Shown here piece after piece: positions 52,562-60,545 of a DNA stretch of 64,000 bases. The notes below the pieces were generated by a model, which ran no database searches, was not told where the DNA came from, and worked only from the letters and a program-made list of their open reading frames with translations. Each line of letters begins with the position of its first letter. Position 1 is the stretch's first letter. The position numbers were made by a program, and so were the translations under genes. The stretch is from Bradyrhizobium tropiciagri (GTDB lineage: Bacteria; Pseudomonadota; Alphaproteobacteria; Rhizobiales; Xanthobacteraceae). Location: assembly GCF_018130545.1 (NCBI RefSeq), contig NZ_JAFCKF010000007.1:248001-312000 (forward strand). The letters are read 5' to 3'.

Positions 52562-52876
52562 ATGGCTACCATCGGCAACTTCACCATGAACGGCAACGGC
52601 TTCGTGGGTACCGTTAAGACCCTTGCGCTCGGCACCGTGAAGGCCAAGATCGTCCCGGCCGAGCGGACCTCGGAGAAGGCCCCGGACTACCGGATCTTCG
52701 CAGGCACCATCGAGTTCGGCGCCGGTTGGAAGAAGAAGTCCCAGGAGCAGAACCGCGACTATCTCTCGGTCAAGTTGGACGACCCGAGCTTTGCGGCTCC
52801 CATCTACGCCACGCTGGTCGAGGTGGAAGGCGAGGAAGGCCACTCGCTCATCTGGTCTCGCCCGAACCGCGACTGA
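52562..52876 (+). CDS. DUF736 family protein, copy 1
   Basis: A 104-residue DUF736 protein: [20 protein letters not shown] at the start, then [19 protein letters not shown] and [22 protein letters not shown], ending LIWSRPNRD. The family is small, beta-rich and nearly always on alphaproteobacterial plasmids or integrative elements; its function is not settled. A perfect terminator hairpin lies 15 bases after the stop. The second copy at the window end shares both the protein pattern and the leader. Confidence 0.93.
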   Translation: MATIGNFTMNGNGFVGTVKTLALGTVKAKIVPAERTSEKAPDYRIFAGTIEFGAGWKKKSQEQNRDYLSVKLDDPSFAAPIYATLVEVEGEEGHSLIWSRPNRD

Positions 52877-52890
52877 GACGCCGCGCAGGT

Positions 52891-52912
52891 GGCCCCGCCG
52901 AGAGGCGGGGCC
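52891..52912 (+). terminator. Perfect GC hairpin after DUF736 copy 1
   Basis: GGCCCCGCC (52891-52899) and GGCGGGGCC (52904-52912) form a 9-base perfect stem with a GAGA loop. There is only a weak T run (TTCGCTCGT). Further right, a 15-base dyad GCTATC-ATC-GATAGC lies at 52996-53010 with no assigned role. Confidence 0.7.
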
Positions 52913-53100
52913 TTCGCTCGTAGGGCCGGAAAGGCGACCGATTTTGAACGCGCGCGTAAAGTTGGCAAGTGCTGCCTCATCACGCCGCCTATATTGCTAT
53001 CATCGATAGCCAACCCGCGGCGACGGCCCATCGCGTACGTTGAAGGGCGGAGGCATTCCTGTCGGACGGTCGAGGAGTGATTTTTCAAGCTGATACTCAG

Positions 53101-54012
53101 CTATAATAGCCGACCCAGCGCATCCGATTGCTCGGCGAATTTTCGGGCATTGGTCTTCCGAAGCCGTTCGAGGTTTTGCAGCTTCCATCGCAACCCGGGA
53201 AGCCGCTCCAAGTGCGGCAGGCCCAGTAGCGACCATTCGGGCGCTGCGGCAACCAGCGACAGCAGGAAGCTGCGTTCATCGGCGCTCAGACCTTGCTGCA
53301 GTTCGCGCATCATTCGCTCGCGCGCTGCCAAGAGCGCATCGAGTTCGACCGGCTCGGCGGTCATGCCCGCGAAATTGTGCTCGAAATCCTGGCGGATGTC
53401 GCGCAGAGACGGAAACAGGACTTCGTGCACCGGCCGGTTATGGCTCGCGAGATAGACGACGAAAGCGCGGCGGATGCCGGCCGTAATTCCCTCGTGCGCG
53501 AAAAGCTGTGTGACGTCGAACAGATCGCGAGGGTGCTGCCGGTCCATTGCCGCAACCAATTTGCCGCCATACACGTCTTCGAACGACACCACCGGGATTT
53601 CGAGATCCGCCTGCAGCGTGTCGCGCGCAGCGTCCGTTAGTGACGCCATGTGCACCGGATGGACGGTGCCACGCATGACGAAATTGACCTCGATTTTCAC
53701 TTCGATGCCCCCTCGCCGCACCAGCAGCTTGGTCTCACCGGACTCCGTTGTGGCCGGCGCATGGGTTTGGAAGCCCTGCTTCTGCAGGCGCGCGGCCGAC
53801 TGGCGGATGGCCTCGTTGATGTGCTGTAGCGCCTGCTCGCGCGGCAGTGTGTGGTCGGGAAACACCAGATCGAGATCGACCGACAGCCGCGGCATGTCGC
53901 GCACGAACAGGTTGATCGCCGTGCCGCCCTTGAGTGCGAACGTATCCTCGACGAGCACCAGCGGCGCCACGCGTGTCAGCAACCGCGCGCTGTCGAGGTA
54001 GATCTGGTTCAT
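53101..54012 (-). CDS. abiEii: AbiEii/AbiGii-type nucleotidyltransferase toxin
   Basis: A 303-residue toxin of the type IV AbiE toxin-antitoxin system. The nucleotidyltransferase core shows LKGGTAINLF near residue 27 and SVDLDLVF near 44, followed by KIEVNFV, GGKLVAAMDR and HPRDLFDV. These residues bind GTP and metal in characterised AbiEii proteins, which modify cellular RNA targets and arrest growth. The gene overlaps the antitoxin gene by 4 bases. Confidence 0.93.
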   Translation of the reverse strand: MNQIYLDSARLLTRVAPLVLVEDTFALKGGTAINLFVRDMPRLSVDLDLVFPDHTLPREQALQHINEAIRQSAARLQKQGFQTHAPATTESGETKLLVRRGGIEVKIEVNFVMRGTVHPVHMASLTDAARDTLQADLEIPVVSFEDVYGGKLVAAMDRQHPRDLFDVTQLFAHEGITAGIRRAFVVYLASHNRPVHEVLFPSLRDIRQDFEHNFAGMTAEPVELDALLAARERMMRELQQGLSADERSFLLSLVAAAPEWSLLGLPHLERLPGLRWKLQNLERLRKTNARKFAEQSDALGRLL

Positions 54013-54746
54013 GGCTTCAGCACCAGGAGCCCATCATCGGAGCGTGACACCCAGGCCCTGTCGCTGCCTTTGGGCAACTGAGATGGATCGAGCTTGCCGG
54101 CCCAGGGCTGGGTGAGTTCGCGGCCGAGCTGCAAGCACAGGCGAACGGTCTTGACGCTGGTGCACCGCTTAAGCAGGTCTCGCAGCAGATCGGCACGCAG
54201 GCTGTAGGTGCTTTCGACCAGCTCGCGCGCTTCTTGCAGCGGCTGCCGGACACCGACTTCGCTTAACACTTCTAGCAACGCGCGTTCCGGCGCCGAGACG
54301 AGCGGGCCGCTCTTGCGGTTCTCTAAAGGCCGGACATGTAGCAGCGCGCCGGGCTCTTCCTTGAAGAGGCGCTTGCGGTGGTACTCGGCTGGGAAGCGCT
54401 CGGTGAACCAGTCCGGAAGGCGTCCCGCTTTCCAGCCATAGAGGTGGAGGACAGGCCGTTGGGACAGGTATTGCCGTATACCGTGCCAGTCGAGCGCGGA
54501 CTTGCCACCGACATGCAATCCTTCGAAGCTCCGCTGGAGCAGGACGAGGCTCGGATGCAAGGCGGGCGGATCGTTTGGGCGGCAATACACGCCGCGGGCC
54601 AGCCGTTGCAGCCAGCCGGCACGGACATAGTGGACGGCAAGGTCGGCCGAGATCCCGAGGGCGGCGAGGTCATCGGAGGTCAGCGGCGTCCCGGGCGCCA
54701 TGTGGGTATAGAGCTTGTTTAGCTTATTCCTCTGAATCGTAGCCAT
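54009..54746 (-). CDS. abiEi: AbiEi-type antitoxin and transcriptional repressor
   Basis: A 245-residue AbiEi family protein. The N-terminal winged helix (TPLTSDDLAALGISADLAVHYVRAGWLQRLARGVYCRP) binds DNA; the C-terminal domain (GWKAGRLPDWF, SAPERALLEVLSEVG, LRDLLKRCTSVKTVRLCLQLG) supplies antitoxicity. AbiEi proteins repress their own operon through paired inverted repeats, and two are present here. The start codon lies inside one of them. Confidence 0.92.
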   Translation of the reverse strand: MATIQRNKLNKLYTHMAPGTPLTSDDLAALGISADLAVHYVRAGWLQRLARGVYCRPNDPPALHPSLVLLQRSFEGLHVGGKSALDWHGIRQYLSQRPVLHLYGWKAGRLPDWFTERFPAEYHRKRLFKEEPGALLHVRPLENRKSGPLVSAPERALLEVLSEVGVRQPLQEARELVESTYSLRADLLRDLLKRCTSVKTVRLCLQLGRELTQPWAGKLDPSQLPKGSDRAWVSRSDDGLLVLKP

Positions 54747-54820
54747 GCTACGATAATATAGGTTATTCCAAAGTCCCGCAAGTTTGGATTTGATACTTAT
54801 ATCGTAGTCGAGCTACGATA
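54736..54820. promoter_or_regulatory. Two matching inverted repeats, candidate AbiEi operators
   Basis: ATCGTAGC-CAT-GCTACGAT (54736-54754) is perfect and has the start codon complement as its spacer; it overlaps the -10 box. TATCGTAG-TCGAG-CTACGATA (54800-54820) is also perfect and lies just upstream of the -35 box. Both share the arm ATCGTAG/CTACGAT. The centres are 65 bases apart, about six helical turns. This matches the two-repeat autoregulation described for other AbiE systems. Confidence 0.75.
54753..54781 (-). promoter_or_regulatory. Predicted abiE promoter, probably leaderless
   Basis: On the minus strand TTGCGG (54781-54776) and TATTAT (54758-54753) are 17 bases apart. The -10 box is only 6 bases from the abiEi ATG, so the transcript should begin at or next to the start codon. 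No ribosome binding site is present, which fits leaderless translation. Confidence 0.6.
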
Positions 54821-54879
54821 AGTAATCTCAAACTAAATACGATCTTCAAGCCTTTTCTGCGCGCGTCCTCCGGTAGAAT

Positions 54880-54986
54880 AAAGGCCTCGGTCCGGTGTCT
54901 CCAGCGTTACCGGGGTTTTGCGTCACACCCTCCCGGGGCTGGAAAAGGCCGCCGCCTGCGCTGGATTTCAAGCGGGCGGCGTTTTT
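54880..54986 (+). ncRNA. Candidate short RNA ending in an intrinsic terminator
   Basis: A strong terminator is present on the plus strand: GCCGCCTGC (54951-54959) pairs with GCGGGCGGC (54972-54980), followed by GTTTTTGTTC. No plus-strand gene precedes it; a TAGAAT box near 54875 could start a transcript of about 100 bases. Both flanking genes are on the minus strand. The RNA is only a suggestion from the orphan terminator. Confidence 0.3.
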
Positions 54987-55037
54987 GTTCTTATTCTCGG
55001 CTCAGTCACCGAGCATCCATAGCACCGACTTTCGCCG

Positions 55038-56237
55038 CTACAGTACGCCCCACGCCCGATAGCGTCCCCGCCCGGTTGCCTCGCGCAGGCCGAGTTCGGC
55101 CACAAGGTTTTGGGCAGCACGGGGTGTGATCCCGAGCTCCGCCGCAATCATGCCCGCGGAGACGATCGGCCTGGTCAGCACATAGTCGAGGAGAGCCGGC
55201 AGATTTGAAGTGGCGCGGCGGCCGGCAAGTTTTCGGGCAAGTAGATTTCTGGCCATCAGCCAGCGGTCATGGTCCTTACGGCCAGATTCGGCGGCGGCGG
55301 TCATGGCCTCGAGCTGCACGACCAAACGCGCTGCGACGTCGCGTGGCCGCCGGCGCTCACGCGGAATGTTCTTCAGCCCAGCATGCAGGCACGGCAGATG
55401 CCAGCGCGTTTTGCCGCGATCCCTCAACAATGCCGCGGCGAGCAGGCGGCCGAGCCACGGCGTGTGCTCGAGCGGCTCGATCTCACCCCAGGCGTCAGCG
55501 GCAATCGCCCCTGCTAGGCTCGGCGGCAGGCCGCGGGTTTGGTCGACCACGGCGCGCCAGTGGTCGAGCCGCCCCTCCTCATCCCAGTCGGGATCGTAGA
55601 CGAGAGAATCCCGATCCGGCCGAAACCGAGTCTCGCCGGCAAGCCTGCGCACCGCCCTAGCGTTCGCTGCGTCGACCGCGTCGAAGGCAGCGGTCAGGTG
55701 GGGATCGGTCTCAAGGACGCCGATCGGCCCTTCAAGATCCATCTCCTCCCGCTCCACGTCGTCGTCCACCTCGAGACCCCCCTCACCTTCCTTCCGGGTG
55801 CTCGTCTCCTCTTCTCGCTCGCCTCGGCCGCGGAGGCTGGTGAGCCCGGTAGCTGACAGCGCCCACTCCGGCTTCGCGTCGGCGATGCGCCGACGGGCGC
55901 GCAGCACCGCATGTGCGCGCGTCAGCTCGTGGGTGGGGGCGCGGACGTCCATGCCGGCGTCGTGGAGGACGAGGTCATCAAGATGGACAAGTTCGCCGTC
56001 CAGCCACAAACTGGCGCAGGCATCAGTGAAGTGCGTCCGGCTAATTGCGCCGTCGCGGATTGGACTTTTGGCTAGCCGCTCGTCGAGGCGGGCCAGTGCA
56101 TCCTCGGCGGCTGCGAGCGGCCCGACGAGCTGGGCCCAGGGCAGCGGATCTGGGATTTTGTAGCTGCACGGCAAGGTCTTGATAACCTTAATAGGAACCA
56201 ACGAAACGGAAGCTAACACGACCTTTGCTTCCGTCAT
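55038..56237 (-). CDS. RHE_PE00001 family protein (DUF1612/helix-turn-helix)
   Basis: A 399-residue protein of the family named after a Rhizobium etli plasmid gene found next to repABC. It contains SRTHFTDACASLWLDGELVHLDDLVLHDAG, TRAHAVLRARRRIADAKPEWAL, an acidic insert, DHWRAVVDQTRGLPPSLAGAI-type segments and a C-terminal helix-turn-helix (SAGMIAAELGITPRAAQNLVAELGLREATGRGRYRAWG). The DNA-binding end suggests a regulator; its exact role is unknown. It is oriented away from repABC. Confidence 0.88.
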   Translation of the reverse strand: MTEAKVVLASVSLVPIKVIKTLPCSYKIPDPLPWAQLVGPLAAAEDALARLDERLAKSPIRDGAISRTHFTDACASLWLDGELVHLDDLVLHDAGMDVRAPTHELTRAHAVLRARRRIADAKPEWALSATGLTSLRGRGEREEETSTRKEGEGGLEVDDDVEREEMDLEGPIGVLETDPHLTAAFDAVDAANARAVRRLAGETRFRPDRDSLVYDPDWDEEGRLDHWRAVVDQTRGLPPSLAGAIAADAWGEIEPLEHTPWLGRLLAAALLRDRGKTRWHLPCLHAGLKNIPRERRRPRDVAARLVVQLEAMTAAAESGRKDHDRWLMARNLLARKLAGRRATSNLPALLDYVLTRPIVSAGMIAAELGITPRAAQNLVAELGLREATGRGRYRAWGVL

Positions 56238-56889
56238 AGCGATGTCGGTTCCGGACGTCCGTCCGATCGATCATTGCCCGATCGAAAGGATTGAATTTGG
56301 TTCGCCAATCGGCGGTTCTGGCGGCTTGGCGGCTGTGGCTTCAACCGCCGAGAGGGGGCGCCGATTGGCAGCTCCCTGCCCTCTTTCGGACGCTTCGTCG
56401 GTCCGGTCGTAGCATAGCTCTTGGGCTGGCTTGCCCGTAGTCGGCTCGGCAGCTTCGCTGCGAATCACCGTTCAGAACTTCTGCCATGTCCCGCCTCGCT
56501 CCGATAGTAGCGCTTGTCAGGCCGCCTCGTCGGTCTGGGGGAAATCGGCGCCCTTGAACATCAGCGGTTCTAGGCGAGATAGTCCCCGAGATTGAGCCGG
56601 GTGTCGCCCTTGCCGTAGTGAGGGTCATAAGGACGGGCAGAGGCCATTAGGTTTCTTATGGTTAGCATTCTATGAATCCAGGCCTCACCGTCTTCGGGTG
56701 CTTTTTCCCTCGGAACCACGCGGCATGTCCCGGGCTGGAGGCGAGACCAATCTTTTCCGGCCTCGGCTTCCGAGATGTGAATTCATCGGGTCCAGATCGA
56801 CGAGGACTGCTGATGCTATGCCGGGCTTGGCCCGACCGGACGGACGTGCGTCGCCGCCCGCGGGTCCAAATGACCGCAGGACGCAGATT

Positions 56890-56905
56890 GTTGTCAGCTG
56901 ACAAC
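56890..56905. repeat. parS: parS-type palindrome 1
   Basis: GTTGTCAGCTGACAAC, a perfect 16-base palindrome that fits the repABC partition-site pattern GTT-N4-GC-N4-AAC. It is 25 bases from copy 2, so the pair may form one nucleation site for RepB. Confidence 0.9.
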
Positions 56906-56930
56906 ATCCCTCCCCGTGGGTAGCGCCCTT

Positions 56931-56946
56931 GTTGTCAGCTGACAAC
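56931..56946. repeat. parS: parS-type palindrome 2
   Basis: Identical to copy 1 in all 16 bases; 41 bases centre to centre, about four helical turns, which would place both on the same face of the DNA. Confidence 0.9.
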
Positions 56947-57265
56947 GACTGCTCCAGGGGCTGGTTGGTAGCTGGCATCGCGTGAGTCGATTTTCCCCTA
57001 CCCGATCGAACCGACCTTGTTCTGATGTAACGCAACTCTGCCAGACTGGATTGCTGGTCGGCTTTGCGCCCGCGAATGCCGTGCCGTTCCGACGCCGGAC
57101 ACCGCGCATTAGCTTCCTGACGCATCGGATCGAGGCAAGGCGCGAGCTAAACCTGCTCCTCGCCTAGTTCCTTCCCTATAATCCACGGTCACGCCTTGGT
57201 CGCGCTTTCGCCTGCCGACCCTGGCGCCGCCATCCCCTTGGGCGGTCCGGTTGGAGGGAGTGGAT

Positions 57266-57281
57266 GTTGTCAGCTGACAAC
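57266..57281. repeat. parS: parS-type palindrome 3
   Basis: Identical 16-base palindrome inside the gene-free region upstream of repA. Conservation of all 16 bases among otherwise unrelated flanks indicates a protein-binding function. Confidence 0.9.
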
Positions 57282-57941
57282 ATCTGTAGCGCTTCCTGAT
57301 GGACGATCCTGCGCTCGAAGCCCCTTGCTTAGGATGGAATCCTAATGCGGCGCCCTCGCAGGGAAATTTCCGTCTCCCAAACTTTGGATCGGGCGGGGCA
57401 TTGACGTGGGGCGTCTTAACGCCAGGCGCTAAGATGGATCGGGTCGAGCGCTAGCCGATCTGCAGCACGGCGCGCCGGTCCGGGTGAGGCCCCGGGGTCA
57501 CGTTACCTGCCTTCGCAGGCAGGGCCGGGCGGGCGGCGTTGCGGCTGGAGGTCCGGGTGTGATCAGGCTGCGCAAGATCAATCGCAGATTCGACAGCCGA
57601 TCGTCCGACCGGTTGGAGACCCTGTTACCGTGTGCCCCTCGCTTCTGCTTCGGGCGAGCGGCGCCCAATGCAGTGCTGCTGCGGTAGCGACGACTGGCTG
57701 AGAAGCGGGAAATAGGGACGCTCGCGCGGGGAGAGAAAACCCCCGTCAAGCCCGGTGCACGCTGAGTCGATACCAGAAGCGAGGAGTTTACTGCGCATGG
57801 AAGGAGGCCCCTCGGCGCGCCGCGGGGTAGCAGCACTGATCGGAGCAGCAGGTGGCGTGACTACAGAATGACGCTTGGGGGTCCGTGGAGCCCAGCCGAA
57901 TCACGCTATAATAGAGGCTCGCTCCGCCGGCTGGGGCCATT

Positions 57942-57957
57942 GTTGTCAGCTGACAAC
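57942..57957. repeat. parS: parS-type palindrome 4
   Basis: Identical 16-base palindrome 161 bases before the repA start, close enough for RepB bound here to influence repABC transcription as well as partition. Confidence 0.9.
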
Positions 57958-58064
57958 AGCAAGGCGACGCCAATAGGCCGTTTGCTCGCTGTTGGGCGCG
58001 CCATCGGGCGTTAAGAACTCGTTAACCCTTTATTTCTTGCTCAAATCATAGAATCGTGGCCATC

Positions 58065-58111
58065 TCTCAAGACGGAGTTTAGGCGTCTGACGCGCAAAAA
58101 CCGTCTTGAGA
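58065..58111 (+). promoter_or_regulatory. Long perfect hairpin covering the repA ribosome binding site
   Basis: TCTCAAGACGG (58065-58075) and CCGTCTTGAGA (58101-58111) are perfectly complementary 11-base arms around 25 bases. The right arm runs into GAGAAGG (58108-58114), the ribosome binding site of repA, whose ATG is at 58118. As DNA it could be the RepA operator known from repABC promoters; as RNA it would hide the ribosome binding site. Confidence 0.7.
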
Positions 58112-58117
58112 AGGCAA

Positions 58118-59332
58118 ATGGCGATCTTAGCGGAAGATTTGGTTACGATGAGCGAGACCGCGTCTGCGCGGATCTCTCGACATGCCGGCATTCTTTCCGG
58201 CCAGCTTCGCTCGCTCGCGACGACGCTTTTCCCGCCTTCAGCGAGCAAATCGCTCCGGTCGTTCACCTCAGGGGAGGTTGCACGAATTGCGGGCGTGTCC
58301 GATGGGTATCTTCGGCAGCTTTCTCTCGACGGACTTGGACCGACCCCAGCGACAGGAATCGGGGGGCGACGGTCTTACACTCTGGGTCAGATTCATGAGT
58401 TGCGTGGGTATCTAGCCACCGCGCGGCCCCGCGAAGCAATGGAATTTCTCCCGCGCCGGCGCCCAGGCGACAAGCTACAGATCATTACCGTCGCGAACTT
58501 CAAAGGCGGCTCCGCCAAGACGACGACGGCGTTGTATCTTTCGCAATACCTCGCCCTTGCTGGCTTTCGGGTCCTCGCGATCGATCTCGATCCGCAAGCT
58601 TCGCTGTCAGCAATGTTCGGGTACCAACCCGAGTTCGACATCGCCGCGAACGAGACCCTCTACGGCGCCATACGATATGACGAACACCGGCGGCCAATGC
58701 GCGAGGTCGTTCGGCCGACCTATTTTGACGGGATAGGTCTCGTTCCAGGCAATCTCGAGCTTATGGAGTTCGAGCACACCACGCCCCGAGCAATGGTCGA
58801 GCGGCGTGAACGAGGCCACGACCTGTTTTTTCGTCGTGTCGCCAGCGCTATCGACCAGGTCGCCGACGACTATGACGTCGTCGTCATCGACTGCCCACCC
58901 CAACTCGGTTACTTGACCATGGGCGCGCTGAACGCGGCGACCGCGATGCTCGTGACCATCCATCCTCAGATGGTCGATGTCGCGTCCATGAGCCAATTTC
59001 TCCTCATGACGTCGGACCTCATGTCCGTCATCGAGGAAGCTGGCGGGCGACTCGATCACGATTTCATCCGGTACGTCATTACGCGTCATGATCCTAATGA
59101 CGTGCCCGAAGCGCAAATCGTGGCTCTCCTCCGGACCCTTTTTGGATCGGATGTGCTCCAGGCCACAGTGTGGAAATCGACCGCGATCGCCAATGCTGGT
59201 CTCACCAAGCAATCACTTTATGAGCTGGAGCGCGGCGCCGTAGGGCGGGGCGCCTACGACCGGGCATTGGAATCGGTCGACGCGGTCAATGCTGAAATCG
59301 CGCAACTTCTTAAGAAGGTGTGGGGTCGATGA
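58118..59332 (+). CDS. repA: RepA, ParA-type partition ATPase of the repABC replicon
   Basis: A 404-residue RepA. An N-terminal MerR-like helix-turn-helix (SFTSGEVARIAGVSDGYLRQL, GRRSYTLGQIHELR) precedes the deviant Walker A NFKGGSAKTT near residue 127, then LAIDLDPQASLSAMFG and VVIDCPPQLG. It drives plasmid partition and represses the repABC operon. ATG 58118 is chosen over a TTG at 58106 because of the GAGAAGG site. The stop overlaps the repB start (ATGA). Confidence 0.96.
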   Translation: MAILAEDLVTMSETASARISRHAGILSGQLRSLATTLFPPSASKSLRSFTSGEVARIAGVSDGYLRQLSLDGLGPTPATGIGGRRSYTLGQIHELRGYLATARPREAMEFLPRRRPGDKLQIITVANFKGGSAKTTTALYLSQYLALAGFRVLAIDLDPQASLSAMFGYQPEFDIAANETLYGAIRYDEHRRPMREVVRPTYFDGIGLVPGNLELMEFEHTTPRAMVERRERGHDLFFRRVASAIDQVADDYDVVVIDCPPQLGYLTMGALNAATAMLVTIHPQMVDVASMSQFLLMTSDLMSVIEEAGGRLDHDFIRYVITRHDPNDVPEAQIVALLRTLFGSDVLQATVWKSTAIANAGLTKQSLYELERGAVGRGAYDRALESVDAVNAEIAQLLKKVWGR

Positions 59333-60348
59333 GCAAACGTACTGACACTATCAAGAGCCTTTTCACGGCCCCGCAATCACCTGCGTTGTCAGCTGACAAC
59401 ATGCCCGGTGCGTTGCCGCGGGTCTCGTCGGGATCCGTCCGCTCGTTGAAAGACACTTTTTCCGGAGTCGAGAAAGAGAACGAGGAGCTTCGCGACAGAA
59501 TTGCATCCGGAGCGATGATCCTTGAAATCGACCCCGCGCTTATCGATCCGTCACCGCTGGCCGACCGGTTTCGCGACCAGGATGATAGCTCGTTCGAGGC
59601 ACTCAAGCAGTCCATTGCACAGCGTGGTCAAGAGGTGCCCATTCTCGTTCGGGAGCATCCTGAAGCAAAAGGGCGCTACCAGAGCGCGTATGGTCATCGC
59701 CGCGTCCGCGCCACACGCGAACTAGGCATTTCGGTCAAAGCGATCCTGCGAGCGCTGTCGGATGAAGCGCTTGTCGTGGCACAAGGACTCGAGAACGCAC
59801 CACGCGAAGATCTGAGCTTCATTGAGCGCGCCACCTTCGCGATGCATATCGAAGATGCGGGGCATAACCGATCAGTCGTGCAGGACGCGTTGTCGATTGA
59901 TCGAGCGGAGGCCTCGAAACTTCTTGCTGTGGCCCGATCAGTTCCAACCGATGTTATTCAAGCCATCGGCAAGGCTCCGAAAGTTGGCCGCTTCCGCTGG
60001 CAGTCGTTCGCTGAATTGATCAAGGACGCCGCGGCGCTCAAACGTATCAGAGCGGCGATCGCTGAACCAAAATTTGCGGAGCGGGAAACTGACGCACGGT
60101 TTCTCGCAGCATTCTCAGCAGCCAGCCGTCCGCCGTCCGCGGGCACATCAAAGGCTTCGGAAGACAAGCCGGTCTTCTCCGCATCCGGGGACAAGATTGC
60201 GCGCGTGCGTCACGCCGAGCGCGAATTGAGGGTTACCCTCGACAAGAATGTCTCGGCGACTTTCGCGGCATTTCTTGTCGACCAAATCCCGGCCCTGTTC
60301 GACGCCTTTTCCAAAACGAGCGGCGGTCAGGAAACTACCGAGGCCTGA
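59329..60348 (+). CDS. repB: RepB, ParB-type centromere-binding protein
   Basis: A 339-residue RepB. The N-terminal SKRTDTIKSLF motif contacts RepA; the ParB-like core (SLFEALKQSIAQRGQEVPILVREHPE-like segment, YQSAYGHRRVRATRELGISVKAI, VVAQGLENAPREDLSFIERATFA) is followed by a helix-turn-helix (RSVVQDALSIDRAEASKLLAVA). It binds the parS palindromes. One parS copy lies inside its own coding sequence at codons 20-25. Confidence 0.96.
   Translation: MSKRTDTIKSLFTAPQSPALSADNMPGALPRVSSGSVRSLKDTFSGVEKENEELRDRIASGAMILEIDPALIDPSPLADRFRDQDDSSFEALKQSIAQRGQEVPILVREHPEAKGRYQSAYGHRRVRATRELGISVKAILRALSDEALVVAQGLENAPREDLSFIERATFAMHIEDAGHNRSVVQDALSIDRAEASKLLAVARSVPTDVIQAIGKAPKVGRFRWQSFAELIKDAAALKRIRAAIAEPKFAERETDARFLAAFSAASRPPSAGTSKASEDKPVFSASGDKIARVRHAERELRVTLDKNVSATFAAFLVDQIPALFDAFSKTSGGQETTEA
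59385..59400. repeat. parS: parS-type palindrome 5, inside repB
   Basis: The same 16-base palindrome, located within the repB coding sequence and read there as part of LSADN. Sites within or beside rep genes are known in repABC plasmids. It gives the plasmid five identical sites within 2.5 kb. Confidence 0.9.
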
Positions 60349-60390
60349 CGGCCTCGTCCCGTAAACACGAACCAGGAGCAGACAAGGCAA

Positions 60391-60444
60391 AAGAAAAAGG
60401 CCCCCGAAACGGAGTTCCGGAAGCCCTTCTCTTCAAGTTTGGCG
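60391..60444 (-). ncRNA. Antisense counter-transcribed RNA (ctRNA) of repABC
   Basis: On the minus strand TTGACT (60479-60474) and TTCTCT (60456-60451) are 17 bases apart, giving a start near 60444. The transcript would end in a hairpin GGCTTCCGGAAC/GTTTCGGGGGCC (60425-60399 on the plus strand coordinates) followed by TTTTTCTTTT. The resulting RNA of about 54 bases has the size and position (repB-repC gap) of the ctRNA that sets copy number and incompatibility. The -10 match is weak; the terminator is strong. Confidence 0.75.
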
Positions 60445-60522
60445 ACTGACAGAGAATCACTTTCGCGAATCGCAGTCAAGAGTTTCTACGCGATTTTATC
60501 GTCGTTTCGGCGAGCAGGTTTT

Positions 60523-60543
60523 CTTTGCCCAGCTGAGGCAAAG
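60523..60543 (+). promoter_or_regulatory. Hairpin hiding the repC ribosome binding site
   Basis: CTTTGCC (60523-60529) and GGCAAAG (60537-60543) form a perfect stem around CAGCTGA; the repC ribosome binding site GAGG (60535-60538) is inside and the ATG follows at 60546. An upstream GGCAAA (60386-60391) could pair with the same TTTGCC and free the site. This is the layout by which ctRNA switches repC translation off in characterised repABC plasmids. Confidence 0.65.
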
Positions 60544-60545
60544 AC

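Larger units (their letters stand above)
56238..58064. other. Gene-free region between RHE_PE00001 gene and repA, carrying four parS copies
   Basis: No supported gene is seen in over 1.8 kb; frames here are short, lack start signals and show no recognisable content. The region contains four of the five 16-base parS palindromes and probably the repABC promoter. Such long upstream regions with partition sites occur in several repABC plasmids. Confidence 0.6.

Noticed and set aside
52229-52843. Minus-strand frames opposite both DUF736 genes and their leaders (also 63343-63825), considered as an antisense gene pair because parts of the translations resemble each other.
   Set aside because: The resemblance follows from the DNA conservation itself. 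Small insertions and deletions break the shared frame and no start signals are seen.
56238-58064. Several short open frames on both strands in the parS region upstream of repA.
   Set aside because: None has a convincing start signal or family pattern, and parS palindromes interrupt them; the region is better read as non-coding.
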